Assembly: GCF_016801865.2 (NCBI RefSeq)
Contig: NC_068938.1
Coordinates: 17,462,452-17,526,451, forward strand
DNA: 64,000 nucleotides
Reading direction: 5' to 3'
Origin: Culex pipiens pallens
Taxonomy: Eukaryota > Arthropoda > Insecta > Diptera > Culicidae
Shown here piece after piece: positions 1 to 13,218 of this stretch; positions within the stretch are counted from its first letter, which is position 1; each line of letters begins with the position of its first letter. The translations under genes and the position numbers were made by a program. The notes under the pieces are model-generated. The model did not search any database and was not told the DNA's origin. It was given only the letters and a program-made list of their open reading frames with translations.

Positions 1-1119
1 TTTAGTATTTTCAAAAATTTGTTTCAATAATTTCGAAATATATGAAAGCCAACATCCCATACGCTCTGTGCTTCAGTTATGCACGCCTCGGTTTTGCATT
101 CCACATGTGTGGTGCTTAACCGAGGCATGACTGTACGTTGATTTTTTTTCTCGTCCCCTGATTATTATTTGGGGAAATATTAAAAAGGAGAGGGACAAAA
201 ACTTAAATGGCATTGACTTTAAATAAATATATAAAATGTTAACACTCTCATTTTTTTAAAGAAGTTTAAAGAAAAAATAAATAAAAAATATTGTGACTAT
301 CCTAACAATATTTTCGATTGATTTTTTGTTCATGGTGCTTTCACCTTAAAAAATAAATCTGGATTTATTATGAGATTCATCAGATTTATTTTATTTAAGT
401 TTCTTTGATTAGAATTAATACTAAAGCTGGATTTGTCTTAAAAAACAAGCTAAATCTAAATAAACCATTGCCAACCTTTTTATTTCTAAAAATAGCGTTC
501 CTAGCATTTGTTCAGGATAATTTCAAAATTTTCAACAAAGTCATAAGTCCTTACTCAAAATAATTAAATCAAGCTTGGGACAAGTTCAAATTCGGAAAAT
601 GTCAAAAAATTAAATATAACAGACAAATAAAAATATTGTTTCAATTCTCTTATCAGAACCGATTGGAAATCTCTTATCAGAATCAGGCCTGCAAAATGTT
701 TCCAACCCAGCGTACACATGAAGCAAACCAAAATGTCAGTTCACTGCTAGCATCTGACTGTAAGCCTACTGTGTCAGTTCAACCACTGCCGCCTGACTCG
801 TGCCGGTCGGCTGCTGGAGAATGAGAGACGTGAAAAAATGAGCTACACTCACTCAATTCGTGTCGTATGACTGACTCGTAAAATCCTCTCTAAACACTAT
901 TTTGACTATTTTTAAACAATTGAATGGTTCTAGACTGTGCAAAACACTTAAAACAACCATAACTTACATTCAAAATTACATTTCCACGCATAAATACCAA
1001 CTTTTTGTGTAAAAACTTGTTACTTTATGTGTGTGCCGTTGCTAACTACTCACGATGTGTGTGATCCACTCAAATTTTGCGAGGTGTTACTGCAATTCTA
1101 AGAAAGTTCTATCACAGCG
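1..1119. other. Non-coding AT-rich sequence
   Basis: I see no supportable gene here. The only open frame, about 62 codons near 636-824, has no recognisable domain or coding bias. The part from 640 to 900 is less AT-rich. It could be a diverged long terminal repeat of the decayed retroelement that follows on the minus strand, but no matching second LTR was found. Confidence 0.4.
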
Positions 1120-1189
1120 TTGTTGATCAAACTAATTCTCTTTCTAATCTCTTTGTTGAATACATGGTTAGCTCATAGACGCTACTGCT

Positions 1190-3110
1190 GTTACGTAGGT
1201 AGCAATTTCTTGAGATCAGGATCCTCGATGGTCTCTAGATGGTCTGTCATAGTTTCGATGTTGTTCAGCATGATAAACATCGGGATGATTATGACTGATG
1301 GTGACGTTCCAAACTCCAATAACATACTGCTGGTCGATTGATACGATTGATTGGTAATGTTTGCCAGGATGGCAATTCTTTCATTGAGTTGACGGTTGAC
1401 TAGGATCTGTTGATTACTCTCTTGGATAAGAGTATTTATCGAAGTGTTGATCATTCGGAGATCATCGGCGTCAATATACGTACGAACCCTTGTTGAATTT
1501 TGGCATCTCCTATTGGTGTTACGGCGAGAGGATTATTGTAAAGATCGTGGAGTCTTAGTTCTGCCTGGATGATCTGAAAGATCATTATCCTGAAAGATGA
1601 ATTATCTATTGAGTTTGATGCCCATCTTATGTATTTTTCTGTCGTACGAATCAATAATGTTTGTGTCATGGTTTTCATTGACAGTTACTAGTTTGTTTTT
1701 CCTTCTTCTTTTTGAGATTTCTTTAGTCTTTTCGTAAACTACTGTATAGGATTCTTTCTCCAATGTATATGTTGTGTGGAGTGTCTTTAGTAAATGAGTG
1801 TATTGTGTCATTGTACCTGTGTACTGCAGATCTCATCAGGTCGTATGGCTCTAGTTCTGGAATTTCTCTTATTGGCATCTCGCTAATTCCCTAATAGTCG
1901 AGTGACTTCTCTCTTCTTGTTCATTAGTTTCTGATCGGTGAACTGGTGTTCGGTATAACGATATAGTAATTGCATGAGTGAGTCTTTGATATGCGTAATT
2001 GATCTCGATTTGATGGGAAGTACTTTTACATATTTTGAGAATTTGTCTAGTGACGTAAGAAATAGTGCGTTTTGGTGGTAAGAGAAGATGTCTACTAGAA
2101 CTATTTCTCCTGGGTATGGAATATGGAATGGAAGTTTTTACTGGTATCAATTTCTGAGGGTGCCGATTATATTTTTCAGTATTACATATTGAGCAATGTT
2201 ATATATAGTTGCTAGTGATTTTGTTCATGAAAGGGAAAGAACATATTTTAGTAACTGGAGTATATTTTCTTTTGCGTTTCGATGTGCGAATTTGCGTGTT
2301 CGTTTAACTTCTTCCTCTTTGTCAACGATATCGCGTACTATATCCTGAAAAAATCTTGCTCTTGTAATTGTTCGATCTAATTGTGTTCTATAGATTTCTT
2401 GCCATAGTTGCCATAATAGGTTCAGATGTATAGATTCCATTAATGATACTTGGTCTTAAGAACCTTTTTAATTTATTTGTCAAAAAGTCTAAAGAGAAAC
2501 CAGCTTCCTTGAAAATGTGTCTCGTATAATTTGGAAAAGGGTGTTCAATTGTGTATTCGGAGTGTCTATGAATTTGGAAAAGGATCTGATTTTTGAAGAC
2601 GTGTTCATGGAGGACATTGTCCATAGTCCTTTGGAAGATCGCTGGTGAATGAATGTGGGTAAGGGTAGGATTAGCTGTAAATTGGTTCGTTATCCGTAAT
2701 TCTTATTCTTGCATTGATATTTGTTGTGAATGTAAGTTTTGCATCTGTCTGGTGGTTGGAATAAATCTTTATAGTCTTTTAAAAAGGAATTCAATTGTGT
2801 TTTAAGATTATTATCTAGATGTTCATTACGTATTTCTAAAGAGTTTATCTGTGAAAAGTTGAGTTGAATTAATGATATTATAAATTTTCTTTGACTCTCT
2901 GGAATAATTAACTTTTCCGATAGGATATCAGTAATTGCTTTTATTTTTCTTTGAGTGAGTGTGCATCAAAGGTTTTCAGAGCTTCCATGTGGAAGAATTT
3001 TACTTTTATGTCGGAATTGGTCTAAAAATATTTTCTTTTTGATAATTTGTTTATTTTTGTGTCCAACCAAGGCTACTTTAAAAGGGTTTTTTATATTATG
3101 AGAGATTTTT
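1190..3110 (-). mobile_element. Decayed Ty3/gypsy (errantivirus-like) LTR retroelement
   Basis: Read on the minus strand, this stretch contains broken pieces of a retroviral-type polyprotein in the expected order. Around 2950-2600 is a segment resembling the linker just before reverse transcriptase (a short KDYKDLFQ-type block). Near 2340-2225 is the end of an integrase zinc-binding region (HRNAKENILQLL). Around 2110-2030 is the start of the integrase catalytic core, with an aspartate-containing VDIF block followed by LDKFSKY. From 1680 to 1190 are fragments that could be the heptad-rich part of an envelope-like protein; this assignment is weak. Reading frame changes several times and stops interrupt every part. 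Most of reverse transcriptase and RNase H is missing between about 2600 and 2400, so this is an inactive fossil. No LTR pair was found. The family is recognised from motif order only. Confidence 0.6.
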
Positions 3111-6100
3111 GTAAATTGTAGGTGTATGAAATTTTTATTTGATCCCGAGTCTTCTGTCTATGGTAACTAATGAAATGAGAAATGGAGAAAGGCTTTTTTA
3201 CATCAAGATCATGCATTTTTTATTTCCAATGAAACTTATTCTTAATGTCTGATATATATTTTTTAAAACATCAGCTCAAAAATTACTCACTTTTTCAACA
3301 TGTTTCGGAGTTTATTTTTATATGTACTGCAATTTTCTTTACGCTTTTATTATTGTGAAAACTAAAAATATGTCTTCAAAATTTGCAATGTAAATTCATT
3401 TTATTCCTCATCCTAATCAAATATTCTATGATTTGATAAACAAAATTTTATCCTTCGTTTTAAAATATTGCTTCCTAAAAATTTAAAAAAGTGTAAAATA
3501 TGTAAAATTGCACATAACAGTTATACATTTACATATTTTTAGGGGTCATAAATTTCTTTCTTTTTTGACACAAAATCTATAATCACTTCCTGAATTAACA
3601 CTACCATTTTTTACTGTTTATGACAACATAAATTTTAAATTAAAATTAGGCTTGTCAGTGCAATTCTAAATTATTCAAGACAAGATAACCAGCTTTTAAT
3701 TAAACACATTTTCTTGTTTTTTTTCATGCTTTTTTATGAAAAATTTGTCAGCATACAAAAAAAAACTGTGAAGATTAAAAATCAATTAAAAAACATTGCA
3801 AATGACTTTTTGATATTTTTTTAAATAGTTGAATACTACTCAAGAATCCTAACTAAAGCATTTGATGAGAGTTTTAATCATAAAATTAAGTGAAAATCGA
3901 AAACGCAGTGTTGTACAGCCAAGTTATCAGGGCAGCATGCCCTCTGGAGTAAGCCTGCAGCGTTGCAAAGTCAGAAGCTATCCACTGGTAGGGTTTCCTC
4001 AGCGATGTCACTTCAGGTACTTACTTCGGGACACTTTTGCACCTTACTCACTGCACTATTACTTTTAACTATAACTGGACTCCACTTGTATTTCTTTCTG
4101 AGGGAAACACGTTGGTAGGATGATCTTCGAACTTGATTTTATTGAATCTTCAACAGGGTTTTGTTCCAGGTTGGATAAGTTACAGTAGCAATGAATGAAT
4201 CACCTTATGCTTGATCATGTTACGTTAGCATTCGATACCTACGTAGAGAAATTTCGTGACCGAGTACATCCCTTCGATGCCCTGGTTTTTTAATTAATTG
4301 ATCCGATCTTCTCCTAGAACTCGACATGTACCCCAAAGGATCAAATAGTTAGGCGGGTTGCCTACATTTCAAACAACACTTAGATGCCCTGAGATTTCAT
4401 ACCAATCTTGCCATATTTACCGTTATTCTTCTATGGATCTTTAAGAGCGATTGAACGCATTTGTAACGTTCTCGTCCATTCCTCCTGTAGGATAGAAAAG
4501 GATGGCATACTAAAAATGAGTAAACCACGCCTTCTATTTAGTTGACATTATGTAGTCCAAGCAGATGCCAGGCATTCCTGGAAATCGATCGCACGATCTC
4601 GCCCGATTCTTCGCACTTTCAACATCTTGTGCGCTGATAACAATCGATTCTTTGTATCCTCGCTTATGTTTTACTGTGACACCACTTGGTTTTGACCTTG
4701 ATTCTACACTTCGTTTGGCACTTCGTTTTGGTCATCGATATTGAGTTTGTTTTCTACTAGGCTGATTCCTAATATTGATTACTTTCGCGTGGCGACACGC
4801 AGTGAATCATTTATGATTTGAAATTTTTACTTCATGTAGGTAAAGCTTTTTAAAAACTATTTTATCAATTTTGTGACAGTAAATGGGAAATAAAATCTTT
4901 TGAAATGTTTAAATTTACTTCATTTTATGTAGAATAAATGTTTCACATAAATTAAGGTTAAAATTTACATCGAAAAAGAGTTTATATTAAACGAAACATT
5001 TTGTTAACCTCACAAAATTTAAACTTGTTTTACGGTGTAAACAAAACTTTTTTTGAACTGTTTTATTTGAATTTGTTACATTTAAATTCTGTTTTTATTG
5101 CTACTTATATTTTTTACTAGGCAGAATTTTGAAATGATTTTTGCAGAAATGATTTTTTTTGTCGAATTTCATTCGAAGCTCTAAAAATTTGTAAGTTTTG
5201 ACGAATTTAAATTAATAAAATGTTTTTTCTCTGAGTTCTGCCCAAAATTTTGAATTTTCAAATTGAGAACATAAGACATCAAAAGTGTTTATTACACTTC
5301 TTGAAAATAACCCAACTCTTTGAAACTCAAACTTACCGTTCCCGCGACGAGACTAATGAAGCTCATCGCTGCTCTGTTGCGATTCTAGTTGAGGAGAAAA
5401 TACACGACTAGTAATTAAGACTCGAGTGTTTTCTGTTCACAGTTTTCCCGCTCCACTCTTCAGCTCATCAACGAGAATGTTTTTTTTTCTATTAAAACAT
5501 TTTAATTAGTTGCCAAGTGAGCTTGAAAAAACTTTCATTGATAGTTTTTCCTCAAAAATAGTTGACAGTCAAACTGCAACAGAAACCCAGCCGAGTTGAA
5601 ACCGAATCCCGTTCGACTTCCAACTCGCAACCTTCAATTTCTCCCAACGGAAGCTAGAGAACTGATGTCACTCAGCCGAGCAAAACCCATCACTCATACT
5701 ACTCGACGGCAGAGGGAAAGTGCTTCCGAAAGTGTTCGACGGCGTCGATTTTTAATGGGTTCTGTCGGGGAAACTCAACACCTCGCGGTGAGTGTTGGCT
5801 TACCACCCAGCGTAGAGCCTGAACGCAGGAAAAAAAAACGGTAAGAAAAGGGATGACACTTGATACAAAAGACAGCGCGCGAATGAAACGAGGAAGAAAC
5901 TGTTTTCTTTTTTAGGTTAGGTTGTGTGTAAAAAAGGAGAAGTTAAACTGAGGAAAAATAGTGCAAGCGAAGAAAATCAGCACAAAGTGCTGATGGTTTC
6001 ATATTTTCTTTTACTTTTATTGTGTAGTTTTACTTGTATTTTTTTGTGACTTCTGATAGTTGGATAGAAATTATACGATGTAGAGTGTAATGAAGAAAGC

Positions 6101-7934
6101 GTGTACTTGAAGTTAGTTTTACAAGAGTTTTATTGTGCGATGTGCGGTTGAGTGAGAAATTCGATAGTTGTGTAAGGATTAAGAGTTTCCCCTCCCCAGC
6201 TCAAGGAGTGTGTGTGGCGGGGAAGGAAAAGTGCCCTTGATAAACTGGAAATAAACTGAAAATGATCCGTTTTTCTTTGGTCCCAAGTTGTAAAGCGATT
6301 CGAAACGATGAAAGACAGTGTTAGTGATACATAGGAAACGATTAGACCTATTTTTAAGGGAACTCTTACAAGTTTGATGGGTTCCGGTAGTTGCTAGATT
6401 TCATGTTTTTCTTTATGTGTCTGCCCCTTAAGTTGAACTGTTTAGATTGTAAGGATTGCTGTTTGTGAAAAAGTGTGGCATCATTTCATGTACATTTGCC
6501 ATCGTTAATTTAATGCAGTATACTTACCTTTTAGAAAAAAAGTGCGAATTCTCCGTAGGATCCAATCAAACGTAATCTCAGATTAAAAGCGTTTAAGGTT
6601 TAAGTTATTTGTGATTCATGAGCGATAATAAATCATAACAAACCCCCTTACTCAATAAGAAAACAGCCAATTGTACTTCTTCCCACAAAATGGAAACGAT
6701 TTTGTCAAATAAAAATAAAGAGTATAAAATATATTTTGAATACAAAACAAAACTGGTTTAACCCCCCTCTCAAAATCCGAACTCCCCCAAGAAAAGAATT
6801 CCATTTATCATTCTTCTGACGAAAAGAGTTAAACCCAAATCGGGCCCGCGTGTCGTCATTCCTGTCCATCGCGATAAGCATCGCTGAATGAAAAACGACC
6901 TCAGAGAAAGAGAAGAGAAAAAAAAAACTTCTTCTAAAACCAAACCAAACAAAAGCGGCTGGACAGTCGTCTGGAGTTGAAAAAAAAAATTACCCATCCG
7001 CGCGCGAGACTTCACCTGAATATTTAAGAAGGAGAGGAACCCCCCCTCGTTTTGACACCCCCTCTCCCGTTTGGACCCGCAGAGCTTCGTTAAACTTTAT
7101 TACCTTAATCGGATTATCTGTTTTGGCTTATGTCTTTCCAGCGTGAGGTGAGACTCCCAAAAGTCTTCTTGCCTACTCACTCTCTCTCTCTTTGCGCTTA
7201 GACGCTAAGTTTTTCCTGGAGTTTGCTTCTTGCTCTTGGTGTTTAACTTTTTCGTTAGGTTTGCTGAGCGTTCTTCGTTGGTGGACACTTTCTTTAGTTG
7301 GTTTGAGCGGTGTGTCTCGAGAAGGTGAACTATTTTCCTCAATTTTGCCTAGAACGATTGCATCCGATTTTCCCGGATTTTGAATTTCCCTGGAAACGGG
7401 AACAAATTTTTCAAAATCCCTCAAATATCCAGGATACAATTGGTCAAAAATACATTTTTCAATACGTTTTTTTAGTTGTTATAGTTTAAAATCATATAAT
7501 CAGTTGATTACCATCAACGCGTGACTTTACTACAATCTGAACATGGACAAAAAATTTAGATAGCTAAAAAAAAGGATTTAAAATTGAATTTTAAACGAAC
7601 CACAATTATTGATCTAATATGATTCAAGTTAAATTGGTTTTAAATTATTTAAAAAGCTTATAAAAATCCATGGATAAATTTAAGATAACATTTAAATGTT
7701 CTAATTATATATAAAATATTTTTCAAATGATCATTTATCCCCATTAAAGTCAAATAGGGGCGACAGTCTGGACAGTAGATTCTATAGCATTCAAATTGGA
7801 AACCGGTGTACTAATTTTGTTGCTCTATTCCTGTCTCCACCAAAATCAATCAATTTAAATATATACTAAAATCAAGTTGTCCTGATTCACCCTAGATGAC
7901 GGAGCAAAAGAAAATTAAATATTATGAAAACTTT
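3111..7934. other. Non-coding interval without recognised genes
   Basis: AT-rich DNA alternates with somewhat GC-richer patches at about 3900-4800 and 5330-7100. An 82-codon open frame at 5596-5844 ends next to a GTAAGA-type donor, so an untranslated or short first exon of an unseen gene is conceivable, but nothing in the peptide is recognisable. Pyrimidine-rich and C-rich tracts occur near 7020-7080. Confidence 0.4.
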
Positions 7935-8475
7935 TTGCCTTCCTCACCTCACTGAGGCAAGGCTATAAAATCACTCAAAAATTGAACTTTTTAAATAAGC
8001 CTCCCAGATATACCTTTACGTATACATATCGACTCAGAATCAAATTCTGAGCAAATGTCTGTGCGTGTGGATGGACGTAGAATTTTTTTTCTCACTCACT
8101 TTTCTCGGAACTGGCTCGACCGATTTTGTCCGGATCTATGTTTTTGGATTTGCCTTCAGGTTCTTTAAGTCTTTTTTAAATTTCATCCGGCTTGGTGCAG
8201 TACTTTAAAAGATATGTTTGAAAAACTGTTTTGGTTGATACTAAAAAGGGTCATTATTTACATAATTTGAAAGCTCCGGCGGATAGCTGTCGGAACTTTA
8301 CGCTCAGTGCACGCACACAAACACTGCAGTGCTTTCAAATGGTTCATTAAATTTATCATACCTAGATGGCAGCACTCAGATGTATAGTGTCTTTACTAAG
8401 TAAGCGTTAGCCAAAGCTTTCGTAGTGTGTGGTTGCAAGGCTTTTAGGAGGAAGGCAGCAACCACCTTCCGGTGG
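7935..8475. mobile_element. MITE-like interspersed repeat
   Basis: The block opens with a TGCCTTCCTC motif around 7937-7950 and closes with its inverted counterpart GAGGAAGGCA around 8448-8459, as expected of a short terminal-inverted-repeat element. The interior includes a phrase near 8108-8130 (gaactggctcgaccgatttt) that I recognise as typical of high-copy mosquito intergenic repeats. There is no coding potential. Exact ends and target duplication are not resolved. Confidence 0.4.
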
Positions 8476-11400
8476 ATTAAGTAACGTTTTTTTTAAATTA
8501 TAACCAAATATGATAAAATATATAACCAAATCTCAAAATATGAAAAATGACATAGAAAATTTTTAGAGAGCATGAAAGTTTTCCGGATAAGCACACTCAA
8601 ATTAAAACAATTTAACATAAAATCAACACAGTGGAACACACTTTTTCGCAACAAAATCTAAAATTCCATACAAAAACTTGTATTATTTTTTCCAATTTCG
8701 GGAAAACCGGGACAAAATGCAAAAAATCGGGATACGGGAATTCCCCGTTTTAGAAAATTTACGGGAATTCTGTCCCAAGATTTTCACGCACTACCTAAAA
8801 CCATCGAATTGAAAAATCTTTAACGAATGTCATTGAGCACTCACTGAAATATTGGGGATATGGAAACAGAGTAAGTTTTCCATTTTTCAAATAAATTATC
8901 ATAATTGTTTAATTTATAAATAAAACAATTGGAGAAAAGTGGAAAACAGATGTATGCATTTTCAAAGAAGTCTCTTAAATTTGATTTATTTCAAAACTTT
9001 GACATTTTTAGGTTGATTTAAAAAATAACAATAATTGCTTCAACAATTGCTATAAATTTTCAATCAGCAAGCAAATTATTCAAAATTATTAATTCAAATA
9101 AGTATAACCCATTAAAAATATTTACAGAAAACGCCAAAGTAATTTTTGGTCATCGTATATCAATTTCATCAATGAAATTCCTCGACGCTCTACCGATTCA
9201 CCTTGACAGAACTAACTATCTCCAAACCTCGAATTTTGAGAAAATAAATACCGTGGAGTTCGAGTAATGACCGTTGTGTGTTTAAATTTCTCAAAATTTT
9301 GTGTCGCGTAGCAACTGTTATTTTCGCGATCAAAAATGCCTAAATGGTGCCAAAAGTGTTGTTTCTTGTCCGATAAATAAAAATCAACAAAACAAAGTTG
9401 TAAGAAACTATCACAAATCTTTATAAAAAAAAACCTAGTGGGCTATTTTCAAAACGTAAAAAAATGCTGAAAATGTAACCTAAAAAGTAAGAAAATCTGA
9501 GATAAAGTTATCAAAAACTGCATTTTATCAACAACGAATTTATTCTGCTACCAAAAAAAAATAAAAGAAGAAGGATTTAATGTATTTACCAGGTATTATT
9601 CAAGCAAGATTTCCTTGCACCGTGTTTTTGCGGTACTCTTAAACATATTAATAAATTAAAAATAAATGGTTTGGGAATTAAACTGGAAGTGATTTACGGA
9701 GGACTACAAAACTGACTTTTTTCATCTAGGTTTTTCATATTTTGTTTTTTTTTTTTTGCTGTTAATTCCTATCCTATTGATAATCAATGACTTTTCTGAA
9801 AACACAATTTTTTTTATTTCTCAAGATATAGATTTTTATTAATCTTTATGCATTTTTTGTATGGCCAGCACACGAAACTTGTTTAAAACTGTGGAGCAAG
9901 AGTCCCAAGAATGAGCAATTTACAGCAAATTAATATCCTAATTAATTTGATTTGGATTAAATATTGTATTTACCTTTTCTACGATCCAAGAAGACATTTT
10001 GCGTCAGAAGTTAAAATTTTTAGCAAAATATTCAAAAATCTGTAACAAAACAATGAATTTTCGAATGATCTTTGTGCCTTTGGCAGAGTTGTAGATATTG
10101 TCTAGGACCTTTCAGAAAAAGAAAGTTACGCTCAAAACATAATTTACCCATTTTTTCAAAATATTACCATTTTATTTTCAAAAGGAATAGATCAGAACAT
10201 CTGTACGGTTGTTGAAATATATGCTGTATTAATGTATCCCAAAAGTTGTGTAGATTTTTCAAGTTACGATAACTCAGCTATTTTTTTTGTCAAAAACTTA
10301 ACTATCATAAAATTTTATGTACTTTTTGTTTGTCAATTCAATTTTACATTCAAAAAAAGAATCAAACAATTTTATTTATTATCCTTTAACGTTTTTTTAG
10401 ATAACAGTATTTTTGAAAAAAAATTACAACTCTGCCAAAGAATTTGAATAACTTGTATCATAGCTCAATTTTTGTCTAAAATGAGAGTTTTCAACAAAAA
10501 AAAAAATTTGGCTCAATTTTGTTTTGTTTGAAAAATAATGGGTAATTTATTTAAACTTTCAACTTTTTCCCGAGAGAAAATATTAACAAGCCGAACACAA
10601 AGAAGAAATGGAAAATCCGTTCTCAAGGTACAAATTTTTAAATATTTTAATAGCCTTTTCAGCTGTAAGATTGTTTCAAGACTTGTTTACAAAACAGCTT
10701 TTTTGATAAAAGAAATGGTACACACAAATTTAAGAAAGAATCTTTAAAAGTGTGAATGAATTGCTCTGTATTTAAAATAATAATGAATGAATTAAAAATG
10801 AATAATAATGATTCCAAATGGTTTATCTTAACATTGAGTCGGCATAAACAAGTCACACATTTTCAGATACTTCCCTTGAACCGATTTTTTCAAAGAAAAA
10901 TCTATCCGATTGTTCCGCCCAGCATCGCTTCCTCGAAGTTTCTTAGGAAAAAAAACTTAACATAAGTTTTTATTGTCTTATTTCCCCCAGCCCCCATTGG
11001 AGCTTGAAATGCAGCAGTTTTAATAATTCTCCGCGGTGGGGTTGCCGTTGAGCTGTTCAAAGTTCCCTTCGAGGGCATCCCCTGCTGATGTTGCTGCAAA
11101 ATTCGCTCAGTTCTTTTCTCTTGTTGCTTTGGCAAACGTGGACTATTGTTGTTGTGTGGATGTTTTCTGAGAAATGCTCGTGAATTGGAAGTTTCATAGT
11201 CGTGGAATTGATTTTGAGAGGAGAAAGTTTGAAGTCTTGAAAGTGACCTGCATTGGTTTGATAGGATTATTACTTTTTTTTATTTTTTTCAAATGTTCAC
11301 CAAACAATAATAATTTTGCCAAAATTAAATCTGAGACAATTAACTTCTTATTAAAAATAGTCAAAATGTTAAGCAAATCTAATTAAGAGCCAAGCCCACC

Positions 11401-13218
11401 TACGGTCGAGGTGTCAAAAACGACTCAAATTCTCACAGCAAACAATTAACCTTAACTTCTTTGCCACTCAACCAACCAGAATTGACCTTCACCCATCACC
11501 GCACCGTCGATCGTCGTCGTAACTGACCTGTGTCTGCGTCCCGTCCATACAGGTAATACCCAAACAGTTACTACCTTAAGCCTTAACCCAACAAGGTGCC
11601 GGTCTTCTCAAAAGTGACAGCATCCAAGTCCCAAGATCTCAGCGCGCCAGTCGTCGCAGCCGTAGTCGGTTGGCTGAACCGGAAATTAAAACTGACACTT
11701 GGTCAACTAACACACACATACGTTTCGGCACGGTCCGTCGAACTTCGTCAAACATCAAAAGAGAGGTTGGGTTGTGGATTTGTGTGGCGCCCTCTCGATT
11801 CACTGGGAGGTTCAGGTTCAGGTTCCAGGTCTGCCCGTCGTAAAAGGACTTCGAGGTCAACAGAAGGATGGCAAGCGAGTACGAGAGAGAGTGATTTGGA
11901 GAAGGATTACCGGTTCAAACCATGTCTGGCCGAATTCAAGGGGGGACGGGGATTCCTGGAAGCAGATCTCTCTGTTCTGGGCCATGTTCAACCTAACTGA
12001 CTTACTCCGCGTCAACCGTCGCAGAGACCTGCACGTGGAAAGGAAGAAAAAGTTACAAAACTAGTCGAAACTCTCCGGGTTGTGCACTGCTATGGTTTTT
12101 TGTATTGATGTTTTGGCAAGAAATGAAAATTTCTCTGTTGAAATTGCTTTCGATTTCTTTAATTTGGAGTTTTTTTTTAAATCTAATTAACCCTTTTTTT
12201 ACTATTTTTTAACCGTTTTAAATCCGCATTTTAAGGAGCATTCCAATTCAGCCAAAACTAAAAAATAACAAATAAAAAAATGAAATATTGTTTCAACTTA
12301 TTATCTCTACAAATTTATTCATGAGGATGAAGCTAAACGTGACGTTCCTTTCAACACTACTGATCGTAGGCTTCGGAGATCAAGTGGTGCTTATCAACAG
12401 CATCCATACAAAACATCTTAAAACTAAAAATCCAAATTTCACTAAACTTTTGACGACAATTTCTCTGACGCGTTAACTCAAAAAATAATCTTCGGAAAAC
12501 ATTTGAAATTTTTAATTTAAATATAAAGAGTTTTTCGAATAAAATACGTTTACAAAAGTCATAACAAACTGTTACGAATACTTATGAGCTAATGACATTG
12601 GAAAAAATCTTAATAAAATAATTAAATCAAGTGATTTATTCAATAATTTCAGTTTTCAAAATCCACTTAATTCAAAAACTCCTAAACTTCCTTCTTTGAA
12701 AAAAATTAACTGAAAAAAACAAAATGTTTTTTTTACGTTTTCTCGCAATTTATAAAAAAAAAAAATCAATTTCGATAAGAAATATCGAACAATTAAATTT
12801 TTTGCAATATTTTCTTGAAGAACTTGAAATTTTTATCTTCAAATTGTTTTTTTAAAGGAATTATTTCAAAGTTATGTGAAAAACGATTCATTTTTTAATC
12901 TATTTCGCTTGCAGTTTTGATCAGTATTACTTTCGAGAAAATAATATTTGGAGAGTTTGAATCTTGAGCAGATATGTTTGGATCAATTTGTTGTGTTTGC
13001 AATGGTCCAGATCGTATATTTAAGTAAAAAATGGATTTTCCCAAAAATTGTGAAGTTTTGGTGCTTTGGTGTCCTCAGAAAGGTATTGTAAATGGAAATT
13101 GTCAAGTTTTGTTTTCTTTACGTAAACAAATAGTAAAAAATCCCTCAATTACAAGTTTTTAGCTGAGAAAAGTACATTTTTTATGAAGCTATGATATGTT
13201 GAAAAGCATGAAACGTAT
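8476..13218. other. Non-coding AT-rich interval
   Basis: No gene is supportable. A GC-richer patch at 11390-12060 has overlapping open frames of 134 and 96 codons, but they overlap each other and lack domains or matching splice sites. The rest is homopolymer-rich intergenic or intronic DNA. Sequence at about 12960-13210 shares phrases with foldback-type repeats elsewhere in the window. Confidence 0.4.

Noticed and set aside
11596..12064. Small gene with overlapping 134- and 96-codon frames
   Set aside because: Overlapping frames, no domain, no homology recognised, no matching splice structure.
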